A DNA stretch of 64,000 nucleotides from assembly GCF_000698555.1 (NCBI RefSeq), contig NZ_JFHE01000006.1, positions 186,001 through 250,000 of the forward strand. The letters run 5' to 3'. The position numbers were made by a program, and so were the translations under genes. Positions within the stretch are counted from its first letter, which is position 1. The number at the start of each line of letters is the position of its first letter. Source of the stretch: Caballeronia grimmiae (lineage in GTDB: Bacteria; Pseudomonadota; Gammaproteobacteria; Burkholderiales; Burkholderiaceae). Under the pieces are notes generated by a model. That model was not told where the DNA came from, did no database searches, and worked only from the letters and a program-made list of their open reading frames with translations. Positions 8,138 to 18,032 of this stretch are shown one piece after another.

Positions 8138-9466
8138 ATGCATCAATCCGTCGACATTGCATCATCAGGAATCCGTAACGTTCCGGTCGAAGACGATCGC
8201 CTCATTGCGAAAGTCGCGTGGCGCATCATTCCGTTCCTGTTCCTGTGTTACGTCGTATCCTTTCTGGACCGGATCAACATCGGCTTCGCGCAGTTGCAGA
8301 TGAAGCACGATCTGGGCTTCTCCGACGCCATGTACGGACTCGGTGCTGCGGTGTTCTACATCGGCTACGTGCTCTGCGAAGTGCCCAGCAACATGCTGCT
8401 GGCGAAGTACGGTGCGCGTCGGACCTTCACACGCATCATGCTGCTTTGGGGCGCCGCTTCGGTGGGCATGATGTTCGTCAGCAAGCCACCGCATTTCTAT
8501 CTGCTGCGCTTCGTGCTCGGCGTGTTCGAAGCGGGCTTTTTCCCCGGCATCGTGTTGTACCTCACGTACTGGTTCCCGGCGAATCGCCGTGCGGCGGTGA
8601 TGTCCGTGTTCTTCGCGGGCGTGGCGGTGGCGGGCGTGCTCGGCGGACTGGTGTCCGGCTGGATCATGCGCGACATGAGCGGCGTGATGGGCCTTCACGG
8701 CTGGCAATGGATGTTCGCGATCGAAGGCGCGCCTGCTGTGCTGCTTGCGTTCGTCGCGCTGTTCTATCTGGTGGATCGGCCCGAACATGCGGCATGGCTC
8801 TCCAGCGAAGAAAAGGCGCGTCTGATTACGTTGTGTTCGCAGGAACGCACCGGGAAGAGCGGCCACGATGCCCGCACTTTCGCGGCGGCGCTCCTGAATC
8901 CGCGCGTATATCTCTTTGCGTTCATCTATTTTTCGCTGACGTGTGCCTCGCTCACGCTGAACTTCTGGATGCCGCTGATGATTCGTGACTTCGGCATCAA
9001 GGACGTGATGCAGGTAAGTCTCTACACGGTGATACCGAATGCGATCGGCGCGATCGGCCTGATTCTCATCGCGCGCCACTCCGATCGCATGGGGGAGCGC
9101 CGCAAGCACTTCGCGTTCTGCACGATCGGCGGTGGCATCGCGCTCGCGGCGCTGACGCTTCATCTCGACAGCTTCCCCGCGATGCTCGCCATTCTTTCGG
9201 CAGCCGCCGTACTCATCTTCGCCGCGTTGCCGATCTTCTGGGCGGTGCCGCCGAGCTATCTGTCGGGGAACGCGGCGGCGGCGGGCATCGCGTTGATCAG
9301 CAGTATCGGCATCACGAGCGGAATCGTGAGTCCGTGGGTTATCGGCATGATTCGCACGAGCACGGGCAGCATGGATCTCGCGGTGTACATGCTGGCGGGC
9401 TTGCTTACGGTGAGCGGCATCGCGCTGCTGGCAGGCGTGCGTGCCAGCGATACGCGAGCGCGTTGA
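8138..9466 (+). CDS. MFS transporter, anion:cation symporter (ACS/phthalate permease) type
   Basis: A 442-residue, twelve-helix inner-membrane transporter. It has the ACS-family opening: R-I-I-P-F-L-F-L-C-Y, then F-L-D-R-I-N-I-G-F-A in helix 1, and the loop-2/3 signature as L-A-K-Y-G-A-R-R near residue 92. Relatives carry organic anions such as phthalate, tartrate or hydroxybenzoates with protons. GGAGAGA precedes the ATG at 8138. It lies behind the MBL gene and likely imports the aromatic acid degraded by the module, though a terminator lies between them. Confidence 0.87.
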   Translation: MHQSVDIASSGIRNVPVEDDRLIAKVAWRIIPFLFLCYVVSFLDRINIGFAQLQMKHDLGFSDAMYGLGAAVFYIGYVLCEVPSNMLLAKYGARRTFTRIMLLWGAASVGMMFVSKPPHFYLLRFVLGVFEAGFFPGIVLYLTYWFPANRRAAVMSVFFAGVAVAGVLGGLVSGWIMRDMSGVMGLHGWQWMFAIEGAPAVLLAFVALFYLVDRPEHAAWLSSEEKARLITLCSQERTGKSGHDARTFAAALLNPRVYLFAFIYFSLTCASLTLNFWMPLMIRDFGIKDVMQVSLYTVIPNAIGAIGLILIARHSDRMGERRKHFAFCTIGGGIALAALTLHLDSFPAMLAILSAAAVLIFAALPIFWAVPPSYLSGNAAAAGIALISSIGITSGIVSPWVIGMIRTSTGSMDLAVYMLAGLLTVSGIALLAGVRASDTRAR

Positions 9467-9715
9467 TGCGGGCGGGGGCAATGCGTTCATCGCCTGGCAT
9501 TGAAATCTCTCTCGACAGACAAGCTTGCGCGGGTTTGCACCTAGCCCGCCATAAACAGATGGAATCGGTTCGACGGTAAATTTGATTGGATTTCCGGCAG
9601 AGGCAGACATATCGTGCGCAGATCACCTGCCGTGCATGCTGCGCCAGTTGCGAGCAGCGCGTGCGGCGTCGAACACGAATTAGCCACGATAAAAATCTTG
9701 CCAGGAGACTCATAC

Positions 9716-11068
9716 ATGGAGCAGTCGTCCCCCGTTTCAGGTGCGCCGCATTCCGATGCAGGCGGCGCGCACGACTTCGCCGCGAGCGACAAGGCATCGC
9801 CAAGAGTGCGAAGAATTCAGCGCACTGCGCTCGCGTTGCTCCTACTAAGTGGGATCATCAACTATATCGATCGTGCGACGCTGTCGATCGCCAATCCGCT
9901 CATTCGACAAGACCTCGGACTCTCGGTCGCGGAAATGGGCCTGCTGCTTTCGGCGTTTCTTTGGGCCTATGCGTTCGCGCAATTGCCCGCAGGCGCATTC
10001 GTCGATCGCTTCGGCGCGCGCGTGATGCTGTCGGTCAGTCTCGCGACGTGGTCGGTGGCGCAGGCGTTCGGCGGCGTCGTGAACAGCTTCGGGCAGTTCT
10101 TCGCGGCGCGCATGATTCTGGGCATCGGCGAGGCGCCGCAATTCCCGACGAGCGCGAAAGTCGTTCGCGACTGGTTCGGCAAGAAGGAGCGCGGCGCGGC
10201 GACTGGCATATGGAACAGTTCATCGACCCTGGGTACCGCGATATCGGCCCCGTTGCTCACAGTCGTCATGCTGACGGTCGGATGGCGATGGATGTTCGGC
10301 ATCATGGGCATTGCCGGACTGGTGGTCGCACTGGGCTTCTACCTCGTGCATCGCGATCCGCATCAGGTCGATCTGACGCAGCGTGAGCGCGCCTATCTGA
10401 ACGACGGCGAAGAAGAGGTCGCAGCGCGCCCGACATGGAACGACTGGCGCCGCCTGTTCGGATTCGGTACGACGTGGGGCATGCTGCTGGGCTTCTTCGG
10501 CACGATCTATGTGCTCTGGCTGTATAACGCGTGGCTGCCGACCTATCTGCAAATGGAGTTCCATTTGACGATCGCGAAGTCGGGATGGGTCGCGGCGGTT
10601 CCGTATCTCTTCGGCGTGGTCGGCAGTCTGTCCGGCGGCAAGGTGTGCGATGTGCTCGCGAAGCGAGGCGTCTCCGCGATCAACAGCCGCAAGTATCCGA
10701 TGGCTGCATCGTTGCTGGGCGTCGCGTTCTTCACGGTCCTGACGGGCCTCACGCACAGCGCGACGCTCGCGGTCGTCTTCATCTCCATCTCGATGTTGCT
10801 GCTGTATGTATCGAGCAGCGCCGCGTGGGCGATGGCTTCCGTGGCGGCGCCGGCCAACTGCACCGCATCCATCGGCGCGATGCAGAACTTCGGAGGGTAC
10901 TTCGGAGGCGCGTTGGCGCCGGTTATCACGGGCTTCATCGTGCAGCAGTCGCACTCGTTCCAGCCTGCGTTGTTCGTCGGAGCGGCGGTGGCCGCTATCG
11001 CGGTAGTCGGCTATTGGGTGCTCGTGCGTCAGCCGATACCGGCGGCCGTGCAGACGCGCAATGCATAA
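9716..11068 (+). CDS. MFS transporter, ACS-type
   Basis: A 450-residue major facilitator. About 40 hydrophilic residues precede helix 1, which ends I-N-Y-I-D-R-A-T-L-S. The next motif is V-D-R-F-G-A-R-V between helices 2 and 3, with a long charged central loop (about 220-250). This pattern fits hexuronate, galactarate and other hydroxy-acid importers. AGGAGA is 9 bp before the ATG at 9716. The gene converges on the Ldh-type dehydrogenase gene; a shared substrate, for example a 2-hydroxy acid, is plausible but not shown. Confidence 0.86.
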   Translation: MEQSSPVSGAPHSDAGGAHDFAASDKASPRVRRIQRTALALLLLSGIINYIDRATLSIANPLIRQDLGLSVAEMGLLLSAFLWAYAFAQLPAGAFVDRFGARVMLSVSLATWSVAQAFGGVVNSFGQFFAARMILGIGEAPQFPTSAKVVRDWFGKKERGAATGIWNSSSTLGTAISAPLLTVVMLTVGWRWMFGIMGIAGLVVALGFYLVHRDPHQVDLTQRERAYLNDGEEEVAARPTWNDWRRLFGFGTTWGMLLGFFGTIYVLWLYNAWLPTYLQMEFHLTIAKSGWVAAVPYLFGVVGSLSGGKVCDVLAKRGVSAINSRKYPMAASLLGVAFFTVLTGLTHSATLAVVFISISMLLLYVSSSAAWAMASVAAPANCTASIGAMQNFGGYFGGALAPVITGFIVQQSHSFQPALFVGAAVAAIAVVGYWVLVRQPIPAAVQTRNA

Positions 11069-11086
11069 AAGATGCGGCTGAAGATG

Positions 11087-11112
11087 GCACCCGCGATGAT
11101 CGTCGCGGGTGC
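11087..11112. terminator. Hairpin between convergent genes
   Basis: A 10-bp perfect stem (GCACCCGCGA / TCGCGGGTGC) with a six-base loop lies in the 57-bp gap between the converging MFS and Ldh genes. No real T-run follows on either strand, so it may slow or protect transcripts rather than terminate alone. Confidence 0.5.
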
Positions 11113-11125
11113 TTCGAAGAAGAAA

Positions 11126-12190
11126 CTACGCAGTCAGTGCCGCAGGAAAGCGCAGCTCATACCGATCTGCGCAGGCTTCCAGCGCCGGCGCGATGCCGGG
11201 ATACAGCGCGACGCCGTCGCGCAGTTGCTCGCGCTTGAGGCTCAGTCCGCGATCGCCCGGCATCCGGACATTCGAGAAGCCGGGGCGGGGCGGATTCTCG
11301 CGGCATGCGTCACCGATCCAGTCCATCTGCCTGCGGAACGCGGCGGGGCCGCCGAACGCAGCCGGATCGTATAGCGACAGGAACACGGTCGCACCCCATC
11401 CGTCAGCGGGATCGGCTCGACCGTGGCCCGCGAGTCCACCCGTCATCGCCTCGATCAGCAGCGCCATGCCGAAGCCTTTGTGACCCCATGTCATGCCGCC
11501 AACCGGCAGGATCGACCCGGGCGGATCGGCGGACAACACGCCGGGATCGCGGCTCGGCTCGCCGTTCGCATCGATGAAACAGGCTTCATCGAACAGTTCG
11601 CCGGCTTTATGCAGACGCGCGGTCATGCCGTTCGTCACCGTCGATGACGAGATGTCGATCAGGAAAGGCGTACCCGAGGTCGGAATGCCGGCGGCGATCG
11701 GATTCGGCGTGAAGACCGAACGTGTGCCGCCGTGCGGCGCGACGCTTTGCACCGCCGGGTCCGAACTGCTCAGCACGATCATGAAGCCGTCGGCCGTGGC
11801 CTTCTCCAGATAGCTCGCAAGACACGCGATATGGTGACTGCGGCGAATCACGAGCGTCGCGCTTCCGTATTCTCGCGCCCTCGGGGCGAGCGTTTCGATG
11901 CCCTGCAAAACGAGCCACGGGCCGGGAAGACGCCGTCCATCCCAGAGCAGGCTCGCGCCGCGGTCCGAGATCACGTCCGGTTCGCCGGAGCATGTCATTG
12001 CCGCACGTTCTATCTCGCCGATGTAAGGGGCGAGCAACGCGAGGCCGTGGGTGTCGTGTCCCATCAGGTCGCCGTCGACGAGCGTGCTCGCAACGGCTCG
12101 CGCCTTCGGTTCATCCAGGCCCGCTTTAACAAGCAGGTCCTGTGCAAAGCGTTGCAGATCGGTAGCGGAATATCGCACTCTTGCGTTCAT
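11126..12190 (-). CDS. Ldh2 family malate/L-lactate/ureidoglycolate-type dehydrogenase
   Basis: A 354-residue NAD(P)-dependent dehydrogenase of the Ldh_2 (malate/L-sulfolactate/ureidoglycolate) fold, which is not a Rossmann protein. Family marks are G-D-L-M-G-H-D-T-H-G-L (about 38-48, with the catalytic His), R-R-S-H-H-I near residue 117, and W-G-H-K-G-F-G-M-A-L near residue 250. The ATG at 12190 opens directly at the family N-terminus. The divergent LysR gene 140 bp away is the probable regulator. The oxidised substrate is a 2-hydroxy acid; which one is unknown. Confidence 0.85.
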   Translation of the reverse strand: MNARVRYSATDLQRFAQDLLVKAGLDEPKARAVASTLVDGDLMGHDTHGLALLAPYIGEIERAAMTCSGEPDVISDRGASLLWDGRRLPGPWLVLQGIETLAPRAREYGSATLVIRRSHHIACLASYLEKATADGFMIVLSSSDPAVQSVAPHGGTRSVFTPNPIAAGIPTSGTPFLIDISSSTVTNGMTARLHKAGELFDEACFIDANGEPSRDPGVLSADPPGSILPVGGMTWGHKGFGMALLIEAMTGGLAGHGRADPADGWGATVFLSLYDPAAFGGPAAFRRQMDWIGDACRENPPRPGFSNVRMPGDRGLSLKREQLRDGVALYPGIAPALEACADRYELRFPAALTA

Positions 12191-12330
12191 GATTTGGCTG
12201 AGTCTGTGGATTGGATTGAGTCTGGATTCACTGCGCTCGTCGATTGTCGTTTGGCCGTTCGATAAGCGTCCAATCGCTAATTGCGTAGAATCCATTCCAT
12301 CCGGTTATGAGGCTGTGTGCGTTTACCCTT

Positions 12331-13287
12331 ATGTCCCGCGATTCCGCCATCTCGACCTTTCAGGTTTTAACGAAGCTGCGCTTCAGGCATTTGCAACTGC
12401 TGGAATTGTTGGGCCGTACTCGCAACCTGCGCCTTGCGGCCGAACAGATGCACGTCACGCAGCCTGCGGCGACGAAGATCCTGAGCGACGTGGAAGCGAT
12501 GCTCGGCGCGTCGCTCTTCGACCGGCTGCCGCGCGAGATGCGGCCGACCTATCTGGGTGAGTTGTCGGTGCGCTATGCGAGCACGACCCTCGCCAACCTG
12601 AGCAAGTTCTCAGGAGAGTTCGCCACGCTCAGGAACGGCGGCTACGGCCATCTGACGGTGGGTTTCATACCGGCGTCGGCTGCGCAACTGGTCATCGCCG
12701 CGATCAAGGAGATTCAGCGCAGGCGGCCACGGCTCATCATCAAGCTCGTCGAACAGAGCAGCGATCAACTGGCGACGTGGCTCGAAGAAAAGCGCCTCGA
12801 CGTGATGGTCGGCCGCCCGACCGAGCCGCGCCACGCGGCGCTCTTCGATGTCGTGGATCTGCTGGCGGAGCCCGCGTGCGCGGTCGTCGGGCAGCATCAT
12901 CCTTTGCTGAAGCAGCGGCAACTGGAGATAGCCGATCTGGGACGATGGCCGTGGATTCTTTATCCGCCGGGCACCGCGATGCGGCAGCTATTCGAGGAGA
13001 CGTTCGCGGCTGCGGGGATGGTGGCCCCGGTCGGCATCGTGGAGACGCCTTCCATCTTTTCGACCTTGGAACTGTTGCAGGCCACCGACATGCTGTCGCT
13101 GCAGCCGCAATCGGCGATGGACAAGTACGTAAAGAACGGATTGTTAGGCTATCTAAGCGTTCCCATTCGGCGCACGCTGACGAACTACAGCGTCATCACG
13201 CGAAAAAACGAAATCGCATCGCAGCCGATAGAAGAATTCGTCGATATTCTCGTCGGGATCGCGCGTCAGAGCGACGAACACCGTTAG
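12331..13287 (+). CDS. LysR family transcriptional regulator
   Basis: A 318-residue LysR protein. The N-terminal helix-turn-helix (about 10-70) includes N-L-R-L-A-A-E-Q-M-H-V-T-Q-P-A-A-T-K, then the L-F-D-R-L-P-R wing, and an effector-binding domain fills the rest. The GalR/PcaQ-like form (Q-P-A-A-T-K rather than Q-P-A-L-S) suits regulators of aromatic or hydroxy-acid catabolism. An in-frame ATG at 12307 is also possible. Divergent from the Ldh2 gene; CAATCGCTAATTG at 12271-12283 is a candidate half-site region for it. Confidence 0.85.
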   Translation: MSRDSAISTFQVLTKLRFRHLQLLELLGRTRNLRLAAEQMHVTQPAATKILSDVEAMLGASLFDRLPREMRPTYLGELSVRYASTTLANLSKFSGEFATLRNGGYGHLTVGFIPASAAQLVIAAIKEIQRRRPRLIIKLVEQSSDQLATWLEEKRLDVMVGRPTEPRHAALFDVVDLLAEPACAVVGQHHPLLKQRQLEIADLGRWPWILYPPGTAMRQLFEETFAAAGMVAPVGIVETPSIFSTLELLQATDMLSLQPQSAMDKYVKNGLLGYLSVPIRRTLTNYSVITRKNEIASQPIEEFVDILVGIARQSDEHR

Positions 13288-13443
13288 GTTGAGGTCAGCA
13301 AGCGGGCCGGGAATGAACACAGCGGTTATGTGATAATCCTTAACCCGCGCCCGGCCGGCCCACAAGGTCGTCGACCCATGCGCGCGAGGCCCGTTACCCC
13401 TCGTGGCCTGCTTTTCTTCTCGCGATATCAAACAGCCACCACG

Positions 13444-15303
13444 ATGCCTACATACCGTTCCAAAACTTCCACCGCGGGCCGAAACATGGCGGGTGCGCGC
13501 TCGCTCTGGCGCGCCACCGGCATGAAAGACGAAGACTTTTCGAAGCCGATCATCGCCGTCGTCAACTCGTTCACCCAGTTCGTGCCGGGTCACGTCCACC
13601 TGAAGGATCTCGGTCAGCTTGTGGCCCGCGAAATCGAGGCGGCGGGCGGCGTGGCCAAGGAATTCAACACGATTGCGGTCGATGACGGCATCGCGATGGG
13701 CCACGACGGCATGCTCTATTCGCTGCCGAGCCGCGACATCATCGCGGATTCCGTGGAATACATGGTCAACGCGCACTGCGCCGACGCCATGGTCTGCATC
13801 TCGAACTGCGACAAGATCACTCCCGGCATGTTGATGGCCGCGATGCGCCTGAACATTCCGGTCATCTTCGTTTCGGGCGGCCCGATGGAAGCGGGCAAGA
13901 CGCGCCTCGCCAATCCGAAGACGAAGGCCATCGAACTGAAGAAGCTCGATCTCGTCGATGCGATGGTGATCGCCGCCGACTCGTCTTACTCCGACGCGGA
14001 CGTGGCCGAAGTCGAGCGCTCTGCATGCCCGACGTGCGGCTCGTGCTCGGGCATGTTCACGGCCAACTCGATGAACTGCCTGACCGAAGCGCTCGGTCTC
14101 TCGCTGCCGGGCAACGGCACCGTGGTCGCGACGCATGCGGACCGGGAGCAGCTTTTCAAGCGCGCGGGACGCGGCATCGTCGAACTGGCGCGCCGTTACT
14201 ACGAACAGGAAGAGGCGGGCGTGCTGCCGCGTTCGGTCGGCTTCAAGGCCTTCGAGAACGCGATGACGCTCGACATCGCGATGGGCGGCTCGACCAACAC
14301 GATCCTGCACCTGCTTGCGATCGCACGCGAAGCCGACATCGACTTCACGATGGAGGACATCGACCGCCTCTCGCGCACCGTGCCGCAGCTTTGCAAGGTC
14401 GCGCCCAACACGAACAAGTATCACATCGAGGACGTGCATCGCGCGGGCGGCATCATGGCGATCCTCGGCGAACTGGATCGCGCCGGCAAACTGCATACCG
14501 ACGTGCCGACAGTGCATGCGCCGACGCTGAAGGATGCGCTCGCGCAGTGGGACATCAAGCTTACCGACGACGAAGCGGTCAGGACGTTCTACATGGCCGG
14601 CCCGGCAGGCGTTCCGTCGCAGGTCGCGTTCAGTCAGAACACCCGCTGGCCGAGCCTGGACACGGATCGAGCCGAGGGCTGCATCCGCTCGTATGAGCAC
14701 GCGTTCTCGAAAGAGGGCGGCCTTGCGGTGCTGACGGGCAACATCGCGCTGGATGGCTGCGTGGTGAAGACTGCTGGCGTGGACGAAAGCATTCTGGTGT
14801 TCGAAGGCACGGCGCACGTGACGGAGTCGCAGGACGAGGCGGTCGAGAACATCCTGAACGACAAGGTCAAGGCGGGCGATGTGGTGATCGTTCGTTACGA
14901 AGGCCCGAAGGGTGGACCGGGCATGCAGGAAATGCTTTATCCGACGAGCTATATCAAGTCGAAGGGACTCGGCAAGGCGTGCGCGCTGCTGACGGACGGG
15001 CGCTTTTCAGGCGGCACGTCGGGTCTGTCGATCGGACACTGCTCGCCGGAAGCGGCAGCGGGCGGCGCGATCGGCCTCGTGCGCGACGGCGACAGGATTC
15101 GCATCGACATTCCGAACCGGACGATCGACGTGCTGCTGTCCGATGAAGAACTCGCCCGGCGCCGTGAAGAGCAGAACGCGAAGGGCTGGAAGCCCGCGAA
15201 GCAGCGCCCGCGGAAGGTGTCGGCGGCGCTGAAGGCGTACGCGAAGCTGGTGATGTCGGCGGATAAGGGTGCGGTCAGGGATTTGTCGTTGCTGGAGGAT
15301 TGA
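13444..15303 (+). CDS. ilvD: Dihydroxy-acid dehydratase
   Basis: A 619-residue IlvD, which converts 2,3-dihydroxy-isovalerate and 2,3-dihydroxy-3-methylvalerate to the 2-keto acids of valine and isoleucine synthesis. The Fe-S ligands are visible: C in [11 protein letters not shown] near residue 122, and [17 protein letters not shown] near residue 195. The C-terminal [14 protein letters not shown] block is intact. Length equals the E. coli enzyme, the long form rather than the roughly 557-residue form. A 156-bp leader separates it from the LysR gene and a strong terminator follows, so it is a single-gene unit. Confidence 0.95.
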   Translation: MPTYRSKTSTAGRNMAGARSLWRATGMKDEDFSKPIIAVVNSFTQFVPGHVHLKDLGQLVAREIEAAGGVAKEFNTIAVDDGIAMGHDGMLYSLPSRDIIADSVEYMVNAHCADAMVCISNCDKITPGMLMAAMRLNIPVIFVSGGPMEAGKTRLANPKTKAIELKKLDLVDAMVIAADSSYSDADVAEVERSACPTCGSCSGMFTANSMNCLTEALGLSLPGNGTVVATHADREQLFKRAGRGIVELARRYYEQEEAGVLPRSVGFKAFENAMTLDIAMGGSTNTILHLLAIAREADIDFTMEDIDRLSRTVPQLCKVAPNTNKYHIEDVHRAGGIMAILGELDRAGKLHTDVPTVHAPTLKDALAQWDIKLTDDEAVRTFYMAGPAGVPSQVAFSQNTRWPSLDTDRAEGCIRSYEHAFSKEGGLAVLTGNIALDGCVVKTAGVDESILVFEGTAHVTESQDEAVENILNDKVKAGDVVIVRYEGPKGGPGMQEMLYPTSYIKSKGLGKACALLTDGRFSGGTSGLSIGHCSPEAAAGGAIGLVRDGDRIRIDIPNRTIDVLLSDEELARRREEQNAKGWKPAKQRPRKVSAALKAYAKLVMSADKGAVRDLSLLED

Positions 15304-15331
15304 GTTCTCTCCGTGTGATTGATTCGATCGG

Positions 15332-15358
15332 GGCCGCTCTTCTGAGCGGCCTTTTTTT
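15332..15358 (+). terminator. Rho-independent terminator of ilvD
   Basis: GGCCGCTC, a TTCT loop and GAGCGGCC, followed by seven T residues, starting 28 bp past the ilvD stop. Confidence 0.92.
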
Positions 15359-15455
15359 CGGAGCGGAGGAATTGGCGCGGTTGGTTCTATTCAAGCGTCG
15401 TTGATTACGCGGTCGTTGAAAGAGCTAAACCAAAGGTCCCGCACCGCGTCCGGAC

Positions 15456-16871
15456 TTAGTGGCTGAACCGCTCGCGGCCGGCGGCGGTCCTGAAGGCAGT
15501 CTTGTGGTCGACGATTTCCGCCGCATCGACCACCCGATTGCGGCCGCGCGACTTCGCCCGGTACAGAGCCGCGTCTGCCATGCCCAGCAGCGCTTGCGCC
15601 GACTCAGGCTGGTTCGGGAACGTGCAAGCTAATCCGATCGAGACGGTGACAGGTCCGCCGCTCGGCGATGCCGATGGGATCGCGAGCTCCTCCACCGCCC
15701 CCCTGAGCGACTGACCGACGCGCAGTCCCGCCTCCGATTCACACGCGGGCAGCACGACGACGAACTCTTCGCCGCCGTATCGTGCAATGAAATCGCTCTG
15801 ACGACGCAAGGTGCTCGCGAGCGCGCCGGCGACTTGTTTCAAGCACTCATCGCCCGCCAGATGCCCGAACGTGTCGTTGTATTGCTTGAAGTGGTCCACA
15901 TCGATCAGCAGGACGCACAACGGCTGGCTGCTGGCGGAAGCCAGGGAAAACTCCTGCGCAAAGCGCTCGTCGAAGTAGGCGCGGTTGAAGACGCCCGTGA
16001 GGCCGTCACGTGCCGACGTCTCGACCAATCTCCGGTGAGTCTCGGACAGACGGCGGTAGAGGCCCGTCGTCTCATAGATCAGCATTCCAAGCACGGCGCT
16101 CGACGACATCATCGAGGCCCCGCGTGCGGCGTACCAGCCCACGCTGTAACGGGCGCTCGCCGAGAGGGTCAGCGTCACATCGATCAGCGCGCCGAGCAGC
16201 GCGACTCCCAGCCACAGGTCCATCAGGGACCGGAGGCGAGTGGTCGAGACGTGGAGTCCAAGCGCTGCGAGACACGTCGCTTCGACAATGAGTGCAGCAG
16301 GGCTGCTCGATAGCTGCGCATATGAACCAGACTTCGCGACGATCGGCGGAAGGTGCGACTGGCCGACAGTTGCAACTACGCAAAGGGCGATCGCCAAGGC
16401 GACCGCCCCCACGACGACGGCTCTGCCGCGCCCCCGGTGAGTCAAGTCCGATGGAACGGAACGGGAAATCAACGAGGCTGTCACGAGAGCAGGGAAGCCG
16501 CCGTGCCAGAACACCCAGATCCAGATCGCCGTCTGCGGCCCTGCGCCAAGCAGACCTGTTGGCGAGAAGATGCCGGGAAAGACAAGTAACTGAATGGCGG
16601 CGATCACGCCGGTGAACGCGTACGCCCCGCTGAGCGCTGCGAACAGCAACCTTCCCGAGACGACGTACTGGGTCCAGAGCAGCAGCGCGGTCAGCCCCTC
16701 GGTGACCGTGACCCAGGTAGCGAATATCGGCAAAAAGGCGGGAATGACCGGCCCGGGGTTCTTGGCAAATGGCCAGATGAGGACGGCGGCAATAATCGAC
16801 AAAGCCGCCGCAGCGGCGGCCATAGCGCGATGCCGCGGCGTGGATGGGAGGTGAATGAGCGTGGTTTGCAT
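15456..16871 (-). CDS. Membrane GGDEF diguanylate cyclase with MASE4-like sensor
   Basis: A 471-residue inner-membrane enzyme predicted to make cyclic di-GMP from two GTP. About eight hydrophobic segments fill residues 15-285 and resemble the MASE4 sensor. A short coiled linker (E-T-H-R-R-L-V-E-T-S-A-R-D) leads into the GGDEF domain (about 300-450). The catalytic motif is R-Y-G-G-E-E-F near residue 367, a functional variant. D-V-D-H-F-K-Q-Y-N-D supplies the metal and guanine contacts. No R-x-x-D inhibitory site sits five residues before the motif (F-I-A-R lacks the Asp), so product inhibition may be weak. The start at 16871 is a best guess; a TTG at 16955 would add 28 residues. Confidence 0.85.
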   Translation of the reverse strand: MQTTLIHLPSTPRHRAMAAAAAALSIIAAVLIWPFAKNPGPVIPAFLPIFATWVTVTEGLTALLLWTQYVVSGRLLFAALSGAYAFTGVIAAIQLLVFPGIFSPTGLLGAGPQTAIWIWVFWHGGFPALVTASLISRSVPSDLTHRGRGRAVVVGAVALAIALCVVATVGQSHLPPIVAKSGSYAQLSSSPAALIVEATCLAALGLHVSTTRLRSLMDLWLGVALLGALIDVTLTLSASARYSVGWYAARGASMMSSSAVLGMLIYETTGLYRRLSETHRRLVETSARDGLTGVFNRAYFDERFAQEFSLASASSQPLCVLLIDVDHFKQYNDTFGHLAGDECLKQVAGALASTLRRQSDFIARYGGEEFVVVLPACESEAGLRVGQSLRGAVEELAIPSASPSGGPVTVSIGLACTFPNQPESAQALLGMADAALYRAKSRGRNRVVDAAEIVDHKTAFRTAAGRERFSH

Positions 16872-17611
16872 TGCTGGAGATGGCGTAAGTGCGACCGCTG
16901 CCGCTGTAGCCCCTCGGCCGAGGAATCTAAGCTCTGTATAACGGCTGCGGGCCAAGGTTCTTGAAAAACCGTAGGTTCGATTGCTATCGATATCCAGCCA
17001 CGGTAGCTACGTTCAATTCGAATGCGACCATTGTTTCACACGAGCTTCCGCCGCTCGCGCCCGAGAAACTCCATCGGTTCCGTTTCGAAGCGGATGACGG
17101 CTCGCGCTCGCCCAGCAGCCGACAAAATCACGCTCGCACCGCTCGCGCGATCGCTGAGAATCTGGATCGCCGCGATGCCGTCATCAAGATGCTCCGCTCA
17201 ATCGTCAGCATAAAGCGCGCCGATCACGGCAATCTCATCAGTACGACCTGCACGAACGCCGACGATGCCCCTTGCGCTGCAGCCGCAGGACCGAGTGCCC
17301 CGACATGGCCCCGTTGCAGACTTGGTTGATGACCTATCGATTCGCCACAGAAGTCGGAATCGTCAAGGCGTCGCGGAGACAACCTCCCGTTGCTTCAGAC
17401 GGCCGGTTTCATTCCTCGGACAGAGCGCCTACGCGTTAGGGGTTAAAACTACTATTGGACGAATATCGGACCGGTAAGATCAAACATCAAAGCCGACCGT
17501 ATGACGATAGCGCTTCGAACGAACGGTCGATCAAAGACCGCGGGGGCGTGCAAACCGGCAGGAGACGGCACCAAAGAGTGCCGGTCCGCCTACGAACCTG
17601 AGAGAGAACCG
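16872..17611. other. Intergenic region, no recognised gene
   Basis: 740 bp between the divergent GGDEF and short hypothetical genes. It contains several open frames of 60-120 codons on the plus strand, but none has a ribosome site or a recognisable protein pattern. Base composition drops near 17430-17480. It presumably holds promoters for both flanking genes. Confidence 0.4.
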
Positions 17612-17839
17612 ATGATCATCTATCACGGAGGAGCGGCGTTCGAGCCGAACGTCCTGCGCGACGGGAAATCCTTCGTCGCAACAGCGTCCATCTTCGAGGA
17701 GGACGGTCATGTGACCTCGCTCGGAAGGTGGGGCTTATTCGCCAACGAAGAGTGTGCAATGCACTTCGCGATTCTCTCGGCGACGGCTTTTATCGAAGGC
17801 GATGAATTGCCGGTTCCGCCCATCAGGTTATTGGCGTAG
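17612..17839 (+). CDS. Hypothetical 75-residue protein
   Basis: A small soluble protein of unknown function. The ATG at 17612 has GAGAGA nearby. The sequence mixes an early G-G-A-A-F-E-P-N segment, an S-L-G-R-W-G-L-F-A-N-E-E-C-A-M-H-F-A core and a proline-rich end (L-P-V-P-P-I). There is no signal peptide or membrane helix. It resembles short stand-alone proteins common in Burkholderia accessory regions, but I do not recognise a named family. Isolated, with a tandem-repeat tract immediately downstream. Confidence 0.5.
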   Translation: MIIYHGGAAFEPNVLRDGKSFVATASIFEEDGHVTSLGRWGLFANEECAMHFAILSATAFIEGDELPVPPIRLLA

Positions 17840-17889
17840 GGTGACTCATCTGGCCGGCGGCCGCGATCGACATCCGGTCTGGTGCCAAT

Positions 17890-17933
17890 AGTCCACCAGT
17901 CCACCAGTCCACCAGTCCACCAGTCCACCAGTC
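17890..17933. repeat. Tandem 8-bp repeat tract
   Basis: Five full copies plus half a copy of AGTCCACC in direct, uninterrupted array, between the short hypothetical gene and the flavin reductase. It is prone to slipped-strand length change. No coding frame crosses it convincingly. Confidence 0.9.
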
Positions 17934-18032
17934 GCTGGCGGCCTGCAGATCCTCCGGATAGTACGGGGCGTACCATTGCGGCATGGCTGCAAGTCGAGCC
18001 GTATGAAGCAATCATCGAGTCGGAGGTTCGAG

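Noticed and set aside
8165..9610. Very long open frames antisense to the MFS, GhrA, ilvD and other genes, up to about 550 codons.
   Set aside because: They are mirror effects of high GC at third positions; their products are arginine/histidine-rich with no known domains, and the sense frames are clear genes.
16961..17329. A 122-codon plus-strand frame between the GGDEF gene and the short hypothetical gene.
   Set aside because: No ribosome site, mixed composition and no recognisable motif.
17890..17933. Repeat array as a CRISPR.
   Set aside because: Units are 8 bp and directly adjacent, without spacers or cas genes.
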